From: CAVVEC01 sp963770485 | GTDB taxonomy: Bacteria; Acidobacteriota; Terriglobia; Terriglobales; Acidobacteriaceae | Assembly (NCBI GenBank): GCA_963770485.1 | Contig: CAVYPX010000002.1 | Location: 1-64,000 of the forward strand | DNA: 64,000 bases | Direction: 5' to 3' | Part shown: positions 7,737-16,072 of the stretch, in pieces | Layout of the letters: each line of letters opens with the position of its first letter | Position numbering within the stretch: position 1 is the first letter of the stretch | Program-made: the position numbers and the translations under genes | Notes under the pieces: model-generated | Told to the model about the DNA's origin: nothing | Database searches by the model: none | What the model saw: only the letters and a program-made list of their open reading frames with translations

Positions 7737-9530
7737 TTACGTAAAGCTCGCTTCCGTGTACGTCCCGTACACATCTCTCAGCGCGTCGCAGATTTCGCCC
7801 ACCGTAGCGTAGGCGCGAACGGCATCCACGATATAGGGCATCGTATTGGCGGGCGAAACATTCCCGTTCGACTCGGCCTGCGGTTCCTGAGCTGCAGCTT
7901 TCTTCAAGGCATCCAGCCGGCGCCGGACTTCTTCATTCGACCGTCGCGCCCGCAGGGCTTTCAGTTTCGCCGATTGATGGTGGGCGACACTTTCCCCAAT
8001 GTAGAGAATGTTCGGCGACTCTTCTTCGATAACGAACTCATTTGCGCCGACGATGATTTTTTCTTTCGCTTCCGCCGCCCGTTGAAATTGATACGATGCT
8101 TCAGCGATTTCTTTCTGCGGATATCCGCGTTCAATGGCCTTGACCATGCCGCCCATCGCGTCGAGCTTGCCAAAGTAGTCGAAGGCGCCCTCTTCCATTT
8201 GCAGGCTCAGGTTTTCAAGAAAGTAAGAACCGCCCAGCGGATCGACGGTTTGGGCAACACCGGATTCATATCCAATGATCTGCTGGGTTCGCAAAGCAAT
8301 GCGCGCCGCTTCTTCGGTGGGCAGGGCCAGCGCTTCGTCATACCCGTCAATGTGCAACGATTGCGTTCCGCCCAGCACCGCCGCCAGGGCCTGCAGCGCC
8401 GCGCGCGCGATGTTGTTCATAGGTTGCTGCGCCGTAAGCGAAACACCCGCCGTCTGGCTGTGGAAGCGCAGCAGCCAAGAGCGCTGGTTCTTGGCCGCGA
8501 AACGGTCTTTCATCACCTGATACCAGATCTTTCGTGCGGCACGGTATTTGGCGATCTCTTCGAAAAAATCGTTATGTGCGTTAAAAAAGAAACTGAGCCG
8601 GGGGCCGAATTCATCCACGTCAAGCCCGCGACGCCGCGCCCATTCGACATACTCCACACCATCGTAGAGCGTAAACGCCAGTTCCTGCAGCGCGGTCGAG
8701 CCGGCTTCGCGGATGTGGTATCCACTGATCGAAATAGTGTTGAAGCGCGGCGTGTGCTTCGAGCCGAACTCGAAGGTGTCCACCACCAGCCGCATCGAGG
8801 GCTCGGGCGGATATATGTATTCTTTCTGCGCTATATATTCCTTGAGAATGTCATTCTGAATCGTTCCGGAAATCTTCTTCCAGTCCGCGCCCTGTTTTTC
8901 GGCCACCACCAAATACATCGCCCACAGAACAGAAGCAGGGGAATTGATGGTCATGGAGACGGTGGTTTTCTCAAGATCGATCCCGCCGAAGAGGATCTCC
9001 ATATCCTCCAGGGAGTCAATCGCGACGCCGCATTTGCCAACCTCACCCTCGCTGGCGGGATGATCGGAGTCATAGCCCATCAGCGTGGGCAAGTCGAAGG
9101 CGACCGAGAGCCCTCCTCCACCATGCTCCAGCAGATACTTGTAGCGCTGGTTGGTTTCCTCCGGCGAGGCGAAGCCGGAGAACTGGCGCATGGTGAAAAG
9201 CTTGCCGCGATATCCGGTGGCATGAATGCCGCGGGTGTAGGGCGGTTGGCCGGGATAGCCGAGATATTGGTCGTAGTTCCAGTCCTCGGGAAGGTCGGCT
9301 TGAGTGTACAGGCGGCGGATGGGGACGCCGGAAATCGTGGTGAAACGTGCGTGACCGTTCTGGTCGAGGTTGACCCCGGTCGGGGCGCCAATCGGCCGCT
9401 CGGGAGCTTTCTCCAAAGTCGGCGCCAGCGTCTTTTCGGCCCACTGTTTTTCGCCCGCGGAAGGAAGGCGATCCTCGAACACATCAGAAATCGGACTATC
9501 GGCAACCTGCGGTGGTTTCTTATCGGCCAT
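7737..9530 (-). CDS. Methylmalonyl-CoA mutase family large subunit
   Basis: The catalytic subunit (597 residues) of a split B12-dependent acyl-CoA mutase; it lacks its own cobalamin domain, which is supplied by the gene at 5777-6196. The barrel motifs are present: TRGIHATGYRGKLFTMRQF, GLSVAFDLPTLMGYDSDHP, SGTIQNDILKEYIAQKEY and the catalytic His in ISISGYHIREAG (about residue 272). The usual reaction is methylmalonyl-CoA to succinyl-CoA. Position 117 is Phe in RQFSGF, where classical mutases have Tyr (RQYAGF), while the Arg of PSMR (about 247) is kept; this bears on substrate choice. ATG at 9530 (MADKKPPQ) follows GGGGTG; an upstream in-frame extension to 9578 is less likely. Confidence 0.9.
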   Translation of the reverse strand: MADKKPPQVADSPISDVFEDRLPSAGEKQWAEKTLAPTLEKAPERPIGAPTGVNLDQNGHARFTTISGVPIRRLYTQADLPEDWNYDQYLGYPGQPPYTRGIHATGYRGKLFTMRQFSGFASPEETNQRYKYLLEHGGGGLSVAFDLPTLMGYDSDHPASEGEVGKCGVAIDSLEDMEILFGGIDLEKTTVSMTINSPASVLWAMYLVVAEKQGADWKKISGTIQNDILKEYIAQKEYIYPPEPSMRLVVDTFEFGSKHTPRFNTISISGYHIREAGSTALQELAFTLYDGVEYVEWARRRGLDVDEFGPRLSFFFNAHNDFFEEIAKYRAARKIWYQVMKDRFAAKNQRSWLLRFHSQTAGVSLTAQQPMNNIARAALQALAAVLGGTQSLHIDGYDEALALPTEEAARIALRTQQIIGYESGVAQTVDPLGGSYFLENLSLQMEEGAFDYFGKLDAMGGMVKAIERGYPQKEIAEASYQFQRAAEAKEKIIVGANEFVIEEESPNILYIGESVAHHQSAKLKALRARRSNEEVRRRLDALKKAAAQEPQAESNGNVSPANTMPYIVDAVRAYATVGEICDALRDVYGTYTEASFT

Positions 9531-9591
9531 GAACACCCCGTCTGACTTGATGATAGAGGAGCAGGGAAGCTTCGGCAAGCCAGCGTCGACC

Positions 9592-10359
9592 CTAGTTTTT
9601 CTTTTTCCCTAGCTCCCACACCTTCGCGTATTTCCATGAAACATAAACCGCGTGATACAGATGCAGCAGCAGGCCCTCGCGGCCGTCGAGGAAGCCGAGA
9701 CGAATGAAATAGTTGTAGATGAACGTGAGCCACGGACGGGCGACGATGTTCAGCACATTGAAGCTGCGATGCCCTCCTTCAACCGCGAGCTGCGCCCCCA
9801 TTGACGAGTAGTTGTTCATGTGATCGATGTAGCCGCGCAGCGTGGGATAGGCATTGTGCAAGATTGCATGCTGGAGCTGGCCGGTCGGGCCATTCAATTT
9901 AATGGTGGGATGGGCGCCGTATTCCTCGAACCGGCCCGCACCGCGACGCACAAGGCGCAACTTCGGATCCGGATAGAAGCCGCCGTGTTTGATCCAGCGG
10001 CCAAGGAAAAAGTTCTTGCGCGGAATCCAGAAGCCATTCACCGCCGGGCTCGCCTTCACCGTGGCCTCTATTTCGGCGGATAGTCCCGGTTCCAGCGCTT
10101 CGTCAGCATCCAACTGCAGCACCCAGTCCTCGGAAGCCTTGTCCATTGCCGAGTTCTTCTGCCCGGCGAAGCCTTTCCACGGCTCAGCAAATACCTTCGC
10201 GCCGAAGGATCGCGCGATTTCAACTGTGCGATCGGTCGACCCAGAATCCACTACGATGATCTCGCCCCGCCCGTCGCGCACCAGCGGCATCACACTTTCG
10301 AGTGTGCGCGGAAGGTTGGATTCTTCGTTCTGCGTGATCAAAACGACAGAAAGCGTCAC
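9592..10359 (-). CDS. Family 2 glycosyltransferase (LPS core WaaE/KdtX-like)
   Basis: A GT-A fold glycosyltransferase, about 255 residues from a GTG at 10359 (VTLSVVLITQNEE). An in-frame ATG at 10413 would add 18 residues. The nucleotide-sugar site is seen in VVDSGSTDRTVEIA, and the DxD-type metal motif in LQLDADEALEP. The later YPDPKLRLVRR and HNAYPTLRGYIDHMNNY stretches match lipopolysaccharide-core transferases of the WaaE/KdtX group, which act at the inner membrane on lipid-linked acceptors. The C-terminus is aromatic and basic, suggesting membrane association. It lies downstream of the TolC-like genes in the same direction. Confidence 0.85.
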   Translation of the reverse strand: MTLSVVLITQNEESNLPRTLESVMPLVRDGRGEIIVVDSGSTDRTVEIARSFGAKVFAEPWKGFAGQKNSAMDKASEDWVLQLDADEALEPGLSAEIEATVKASPAVNGFWIPRKNFFLGRWIKHGGFYPDPKLRLVRRGAGRFEEYGAHPTIKLNGPTGQLQHAILHNAYPTLRGYIDHMNNYSSMGAQLAVEGGHRSFNVLNIVARPWLTFIYNYFIRLGFLDGREGLLLHLYHAVYVSWKYAKVWELGKKKN

Positions 10360-10473
10360 GCGCAAAGGATAAACCCGCAAGTGCCCGCACTGAAATGACG
10401 CCTGGGGTGCCATCGCCAAAAAAGCAGTTTCCGCAAGGTGCGAGAACCGCCCGGGAGCGCACCACAATAATCG

Positions 10474-12588
10474 CTAGCGCTGTTGCGGCGGTTGAGCCGG
10501 CGGCATCACCGGCTCCGGATTCGGACGCGCAGCCACATATGGCACACTCGGCATGTGGCTGACTTGCCCAGTTTCCGCGTCGTCCATAACGATTCCGGCG
10601 CGATCTAACAGAAGCCCGGTGGCGCGATCCATTTCGACTTGAGCTTTTTCGTATGCCGCTTTCGCCGACACCAGGTTAGACTCAACCACGGTCAAAGCAG
10701 CCTGATCCTGCAACACGGCAGTAGGGTTGGAGACGCCGGCAGCCAGCTTCTGCTGCTCAGAATTCAACGTTTCGCGGGCAAAATCGACGGCAGCCTGCGC
10801 CGCATCCACGCTGGCTCGGCTCTGCTGTACGTCGAACTGCGCGTTCCGTACCTCGATCCGAACTTGATTTTCCAGTTGCTGAAGTCGGACCTGCGCCTGG
10901 CGATATTCCAGCTCAGCGCGAACCTGGTTTGCCTGAGCCTCCCGGTTGCGAATGGGAATATTGAGGGTCAGGCCCATGCCCTTGTCGGGGGCGACCGAGG
11001 TTACAAGCTGATCCAGAGTGCCGCCGTAACCGACCGGCCCGCCGCTTCGAAACGGAGGTGCGGCGTTACTCGGCGCAAAGCAGAAGTTGGTACTCGCACC
11101 CTTAGTACCGCAAACCGGCACCAGAGGGTTGACGTCTCCGCCGATTCCGGACCCGCCATAGTACGCGAACAAATTGAGCGTGGGCAACATTGCATTCCGG
11201 ACCGCCTTGTTGTTCAACTGACGGCTATTGAGGTCGATCCGCGATTCCGCCAATTCCGCGCGATGGGCCAGTCCGTCCTTGATGAGATCCTGAGTGGGCA
11301 CAATGGGTTCTTCAGGGGGCAGTTGCATGATCGAAGTGGGGATCACCTCAGCCCCGCCGAGCACCGGATCTTCAAGGTTGCGGCTCAGGGCATTCTTCAT
11401 CAGCAACTCCTGCAATTCCAGATTTGTCCGGGCCAGAATGAGATTCTGTTGATCGGTGGAGACTGTGCTCTGCGCGCTGACCACCTGGATGGGCGGCAAA
11501 GTGCCGACTTGTACTTGTTTCTTGTTATCCTCTAACGTTCGCTGCGCAAATGCCAGCGCCTCCTGCTGAACCCTTACGTTTTCGTAGGCATACACCAAGT
11601 TCCAGTAGAGATTCTCGATCTGGTCCACGGTGGTGATGACCTGCAAGCGGAAGGCTACGTCGGAAATTTCGCGATTGTTTTTCGCGATGCGAATGAACCG
11701 CGTGTTAGCCAAGAACCCAAGACCCTGCAAGAGTTGCTGTGTAAGCCGGATCTGGAACCCGGAGTTCAGCGCCGGCGTATAAGTGGTCGTTCTGTTATTG
11801 GAGGTGGTGTGGGTGTTGTTGAACCCCACGGACAGATCAGTGCCCCAGTGAAAACCCTGCAGGTAGGAAAAATTGGCCGTCCCCGTGTTGGCATTGGCCA
11901 CACCATTCGGTACCTGAGTGAATATGCTTGTGGACTCAATGTTGTTGCGGTCCATTTGCAGCGTGCTGCTGAGAATCGGATCGAAGCTGGTAATCGGCGC
12001 GCCAATGCCTAAGGTCGAACTCACCAAACCATTTGTGCCCGTACCCACGCCGCCGGCCGCCACGCTGGTGCCGCCGGCCCCGGAACCCACGGTTCCGTTG
12101 AGACCGCCCACGCCTCCACCGGGCGTGTTCTGCACGATACCCGTGTTCACACCAAGAACGTTGGCTCCTGCTTTCGCTCTGAGAATGTCAGTGTCGGCGA
12201 TGTTCAGGTTGTAGCGCGCCAGCACGATGTCGAGGTTGTTCTCCAGGGCTAACGATACGGCATCGTTGATCGAAAGCAGAATCTTGCCGTCCCGCATCAA
12301 CTGGTCGATGCGCGGCGCGTTGCTCAGATTCGGCGTCGGAACATCGCGCGGTGTGTAAGGCGCGAGCACGTTGGGAAACTGCGAACGCGACTTGGAGTAG
12401 TCGGTCGTGAGCCGCTGCGGTTGCGGCGTTGCAGGAACCGGCTGAGGCAGGGTTGATTGGGTGGCCTCGACTTGCGTAACCGGGGTCGCGGATTCCGATT
12501 CTCGGGCCCAACTTCCAAGGGCCAGCGCACCGGACATCACAAGAGCACAGGCCAGCCGAACGGTGAACTTTAAACCAGGCAATAACAT
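10474..12588 (-). CDS. TolC-family outer-membrane efflux protein (copy 1)
   Basis: A 704-residue TolC-like protein with a signal peptide after MLLPGLKFTVRLACAL. The two structural repeats rich in long helices are visible (NDAVSLALENNLDIVLARY, EYRQAQVRLQQLENQVRIEV and SVDAAQAAVDFARETL). A long Gly/Ser/Thr-rich loop near residues 140-190 is unusual. TolC proteins form trimeric channels for drug or protein export; no inner-membrane pump or adaptor gene is adjacent. The start ATG at 12588 is set by GGAG eight bases upstream; a longer in-frame reading to 12732 lacks such support. It is a tandem paralogue of the gene at 12902-14977. Confidence 0.88.
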   Translation of the reverse strand: MLLPGLKFTVRLACALVMSGALALGSWARESESATPVTQVEATQSTLPQPVPATPQPQRLTTDYSKSRSQFPNVLAPYTPRDVPTPNLSNAPRIDQLMRDGKILLSINDAVSLALENNLDIVLARYNLNIADTDILRAKAGANVLGVNTGIVQNTPGGGVGGLNGTVGSGAGGTSVAAGGVGTGTNGLVSSTLGIGAPITSFDPILSSTLQMDRNNIESTSIFTQVPNGVANANTGTANFSYLQGFHWGTDLSVGFNNTHTTSNNRTTTYTPALNSGFQIRLTQQLLQGLGFLANTRFIRIAKNNREISDVAFRLQVITTVDQIENLYWNLVYAYENVRVQQEALAFAQRTLEDNKKQVQVGTLPPIQVVSAQSTVSTDQQNLILARTNLELQELLMKNALSRNLEDPVLGGAEVIPTSIMQLPPEEPIVPTQDLIKDGLAHRAELAESRIDLNSRQLNNKAVRNAMLPTLNLFAYYGGSGIGGDVNPLVPVCGTKGASTNFCFAPSNAAPPFRSGGPVGYGGTLDQLVTSVAPDKGMGLTLNIPIRNREAQANQVRAELEYRQAQVRLQQLENQVRIEVRNAQFDVQQSRASVDAAQAAVDFARETLNSEQQKLAAGVSNPTAVLQDQAALTVVESNLVSAKAAYEKAQVEMDRATGLLLDRAGIVMDDAETGQVSHMPSVPYVAARPNPEPVMPPAQPPQQR

Positions 12589-12901
12589 TTGTTCGTCTCC
12601 TTCAACAAAAAGTTTGGTAAAGATTGCTGACTTCTCAATCTCGGGATTGGATGCGAAGCGCATCAGGAATATGTCTGGTGAATCCGGGGTACAGGCTAGA
12701 GTAGCTTCCACTGAGATGAATGATACAGGCACAAATTGTAAAGATTTATGAAGAGCGAGCGGTTCGGCGATCCGAAGAGATCAGCGCGGATGGTCTGGAA
12801 GGCAGGAAATCAACACGCTGGCGCCCGCGATTCAGGTTGGATCGATTCGAATCGCGGGCTGCAAACTTTGCGGTCCCAGGTCGCCGCCGCGGTTGCGGTT
12901 C
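12589..12901. other. Intergenic region between the two TolC-like genes, with a hairpin
   Basis: No gene is supported here. An 11-bp perfect inverted repeat, GCCCGCGATTC (12823-12833) with GAATCGCGGGC (12849-12859), lies about 45 nt past the stop of the upstream tolC-like gene. It could act as a transcription attenuator or mRNA-stabilising stem, but no T-tract follows on the minus strand. The rest presumably holds the promoter of copy 1. Confidence 0.6.
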
Positions 12902-14977
12902 TTAGGGCTGCTGGGCCGGCGAAATCAGCGATTCCGGGTTCGCACGCGGCGCGACGTACGGAATCCTGGGCATGTGGGTGACCTCGCCACGCTCGGCATC
13001 GGCCATGACGATACCCGCGTGATCCAGCGTCAGCCCGATGGAGCGGTCCAGTTCCACCCTCGACTTCTCGTAAGCCGCCATGGCCGACACGAGAGTGGAC
13101 TCCGCCGTCGCCAGGGCCGACTGGTTCTGTAACACCAGGGTCGTGGTGGAAGCGCCCAAGGCATACTTTTTTTGCTCGGCGTCCAACGACTGGCGTCCCA
13201 ATTCCACCGCCGCTTGAGCAGCCGCTACGCTGGCCCGGTTCTGCTGCACCGTGAACTGCGCGCTGCGCACCTCGATGCGGACCTGGTTTTCAATCTGCTG
13301 CACACGCATCTGCGCCTGGCGGTACTCCATTTCGGAACGCACCTGCGCGGACTGTGCGGCGCGGTTGCGCAGCGGGATGTTAAGCGTCAGCCCGACGCCC
13401 TTATCGGGTGCGGATGAATCAACCAGGTCGTTCAAGGCGGTTCCATAGCTTAGCGGGGAGGCTGGCGCGATTATGTTGAGGGGTGGTCCTGCGCAACCGA
13501 ACTGCTGTTGTGCCGACGTCAGATTGGCGCAGAGATTCGACGGGTTCTGTGCGCCGCCCAACCCCGAACCTCCATAGTAAGCGAATAAGTCGAGAGTGGG
13601 CAGGAGGGCGCTGCGCACTGCCTTGTTACTAATTTCGGTGTTCGCCAGGTTGATGCGCGCTTCGGCAAGCTCGGGGCGGTGGCTGAGCGCATCGTTTACC
13701 AAATCCTGCGTGGGAACGACGTCCTCCTGTTGGGGTATCAGCGTGGTCGAGGCGGGAATCACTTCGGCGTCGGCCAGCCGGGGATCAACCAGGGTCCGGC
13801 TGAGCGCGTTCTTCATCAGCAACTGCTGTAACTGAAGGTTGGTCAGAGCCACCGTCAATTGTTGCTGATCCGTGGCCACCGTGCTCTGCGCACGTACGAC
13901 TTCGATTGGAGCCAGGCTGCCGATCTGCACTTGTTTCTGAGTGTCCGAGAGTGTCTTCTGGGCAAAGGTCAACGATTCGTTCTGCACCCTTACGTTTTCG
14001 TAAGCAAAGACCAGGTCCCAATACATGTTTTCGATCTGATCCACCGTGCTGATAACCTGCAGCCGGAATGCAACATCCGTGATCTCACGGTTGTTCTTAG
14101 CGATGCGAATGAAACGGTTGTTGGCTGCGAAACCCAGACCCTGCAGCAGATGCTGCGTCAGCCGAAGCTGGAAGCCGGAGTTGAGCAGTGGGCTCAAGGT
14201 TGTGAACGGGCTGTTAGTGGTGATACGACTGTTGTTAAAGCCGACAGACACGTTGGTGCCGGACTGGAAACCCTGCACGTAGGAAAAATTGTAAGTTTGC
14301 GTGTTCTGGGCGAGCACCGGCACACCGGTAAATGCGCTGCTGGCCAATTGATTGTAGTGATCCCACTGCAGCGTACTGCTGAGGATGGGGTCGAAGCTGG
14401 TGATGGTGGGACCGATACCCAGGGTAGAGCCGACAATGCCGCCCGCGCCCGTGCCCGCGCCTCCTGCTCCGGCGCTGGTGCCACCGGTGCCCGAACCGAC
14501 TTGCGATCCCAGGCCCCCCACGCCGCCGCCCAGCGTGTTCTGTACCACGCCGGCGTTAACCCCGAGAATGGGCGCACCGGCCTTGGCGCGCAGCACATCG
14601 GTATCGGCGATGCTCAAGTTGTAACGCGCGATCCCAATATCGAGATTGTTTTCCAGAGCCAGCGCGACCGCGTCGTCCATGGAAATCATGAGTTTGCCAT
14701 TTTGCAATAACTGGTCAATGCGCGGCGTGTTGCTCAGGTCAGGCGGTGGCAGGTGTCGCGCCGTATAAGGCGCGATCGGATTGGGGAAGGCAGAGCGCCC
14801 CTTCGCGTAGTTTCCCAGCACAAACCGCTGTGGCTGCGGGGCCTGCACCGGCGTCGCTTGCGAGGACGGTGCGGCGGGCTGTACTGCATCTTGTGCCCAA
14901 CTGCTCAGGGCCAGCAAGCCCGCCAGTGCGATGGCCGCAACCGGCCGGGCAGCAGACTTCAAACCAGGCAATAGCAT
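12902..14977 (-). CDS. TolC-family outer-membrane efflux protein (copy 2)
   Basis: A 691-residue TolC-like outer-membrane channel with a signal peptide starting MLLPGLKSAARPVAAI, almost the same leader as copy 1. Paired coiled segments (DDAVALALENNLDIGIARY, VRSEMEYRQAQMRVQQIE, SVAAAQAAVELGRQSL) and the Gly/Ala/Thr-rich loop near residues 120-175 are shared with copy 1, so the pair arose by tandem duplication. ATG at 14977 is preceded by GGAGAGAAACGAA, mirroring the other copy. The gene is divergent from truA across 14978-15241, where its promoter must lie. The export substrate is unknown. Confidence 0.88.
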   Translation of the reverse strand: MLLPGLKSAARPVAAIALAGLLALSSWAQDAVQPAAPSSQATPVQAPQPQRFVLGNYAKGRSAFPNPIAPYTARHLPPPDLSNTPRIDQLLQNGKLMISMDDAVALALENNLDIGIARYNLSIADTDVLRAKAGAPILGVNAGVVQNTLGGGVGGLGSQVGSGTGGTSAGAGGAGTGAGGIVGSTLGIGPTITSFDPILSSTLQWDHYNQLASSAFTGVPVLAQNTQTYNFSYVQGFQSGTNVSVGFNNSRITTNSPFTTLSPLLNSGFQLRLTQHLLQGLGFAANNRFIRIAKNNREITDVAFRLQVISTVDQIENMYWDLVFAYENVRVQNESLTFAQKTLSDTQKQVQIGSLAPIEVVRAQSTVATDQQQLTVALTNLQLQQLLMKNALSRTLVDPRLADAEVIPASTTLIPQQEDVVPTQDLVNDALSHRPELAEARINLANTEISNKAVRSALLPTLDLFAYYGGSGLGGAQNPSNLCANLTSAQQQFGCAGPPLNIIAPASPLSYGTALNDLVDSSAPDKGVGLTLNIPLRNRAAQSAQVRSEMEYRQAQMRVQQIENQVRIEVRSAQFTVQQNRASVAAAQAAVELGRQSLDAEQKKYALGASTTTLVLQNQSALATAESTLVSAMAAYEKSRVELDRSIGLTLDHAGIVMADAERGEVTHMPRIPYVAPRANPESLISPAQQP

Positions 14978-15241
14978 TTCGTTTCTCTCCATGCATAAGA
15001 GCTGACGCTAAAATGGCATACGCCTTCTCAGGTCAAGAGTTACTACGCAAAACAGCCGCCCCGGGTTTCATTTTTGTGCTGCCCGGCGCCCGCTGCTTTT
15101 CATTCCGAAGCGCCCGATGGAATGCAATAGTATAGCTGACGCAACACCGTGTTCGGGGACTCGGGCAACGTCGCAGATCTTTGCAACGACGCGCATCCAA
15201 ATCGCCGGCCATCGGGGAGCAGCATCCTAGAAACAATCCTC

Positions 15242-15994
15242 ATGCGTAATCTCAAAATCGTTCTGGCTTACGACGGCTCGGAGTTCTGCGGATGGCAGGT
15301 GCAGCCGGATGCAGCCACCATCCAGGGCACACTGGCCTGTGCTATTGGACGCATAACCGGAGAAAAGGTCTTGCCGCAGGGCTCCGGACGCACCGACGCG
15401 GGTGTTCATGCGCTCGCCCAAGTGGCCACATTCCCAACGGCATCGCCCATCCCTGCGGAGAATATGGTGAAGGCCTTGAACGATATCCTGCCCGCCTCGA
15501 TCCGGGTGCTCGAGGCTTCCGAGGCGGAGCCGGAGTTTCACGCGCGCAAGTCGGCGAAGGCAAAAACCTACCGCTACCGCATGTTCCGCGGTCCTATTTG
15601 TCCGCCCTTCCTGGCGCGCTACGTCTGGCATTACCCCTACCCCCTGGACGAAGCTGCCATGCGTGAGGCGGCTGCGTCGGTGACAGGGGAGCACGATTTC
15701 ACCTCTTTCGCCGCAGCCGACCCGGAACGAGGACACCAAGATCAGCCGGCTTCCAATGTCCGGCAGATTTTCCTGTCAGGTTGGGAGCGGGAGGGAGTGG
15801 AATGGATCTACACCGTGCGGGGCAGCGGATTTCTTCACCACATGGTGCGAAATCTGGTTGGCACGTTCGTTCTGGCGGGAAAGGGCACGCTTCGGCCAGG
15901 CGACGTAGGAAAGATCCTCGAGGCGCGCAATCGCTCCGCAGCCGGAGCTACGGCCCCAGCCAGCGGGCTCTATCTGGTGAACGTGGAGTACTGA
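15242..15994 (+). CDS. truA: tRNA pseudouridine(38-40) synthase
   Basis: TruA isomerises uridines 38-40 in the anticodon arm of many tRNAs. The catalytic Asp is in GSGRTDAGVHALAQ, and later family motifs appear as AKTYRYRMFRGP, ASVTGEHDFTSFA and GSGFLHHMVRNLVGT. The product is 250 residues long, the normal size. The ATG at 15242 (MRNLKIVLAYDG) matches the family N-terminus; an in-frame upstream extension to 15149 has no homology. The gene is transcribed away from the TolC-like gene and precedes the aldehyde dehydrogenase gene across a dispersed repeat. Confidence 0.95.
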   Translation: MRNLKIVLAYDGSEFCGWQVQPDAATIQGTLACAIGRITGEKVLPQGSGRTDAGVHALAQVATFPTASPIPAENMVKALNDILPASIRVLEASEAEPEFHARKSAKAKTYRYRMFRGPICPPFLARYVWHYPYPLDEAAMREAAASVTGEHDFTSFAAADPERGHQDQPASNVRQIFLSGWEREGVEWIYTVRGSGFLHHMVRNLVGTFVLAGKGTLRPGDVGKILEARNRSAAGATAPASGLYLVNVEY

Positions 15995-16022
15995 GCTTTC
16001 CCGTTGGAGTTTACGATCGGCT

Positions 16023-16054
16023 TCCTCTGTGAATCTGTGTCCTCTGTGGTTCGG
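16023..16054. repeat. Single arm of the CTCTGTG family
   Basis: An arm reading TCCTCTGTGAATCTGTGTCC and onward, made of degenerate CTCTGTG units, between truA and the aldehyde dehydrogenase gene. No inverted partner is visible within 100 nt. Confidence 0.65.
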
Positions 16055-16072
16055 TTCTTGTTCTAGACTGAT

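Noticed and set aside
7974..9545. A 523-codon open frame on the plus strand opposite the mutase large subunit gene
   Set aside because: The minus-strand frame encodes clear mutase motifs. The plus-strand frame is an antisense shadow produced by high GC content and has no family-like features.
12823..12859. Strong Rho-independent terminator between the tolC-like genes
   Set aside because: The stem is good but no T-tract follows on the minus strand, so it is kept only as a hairpin inside the intergenic feature.
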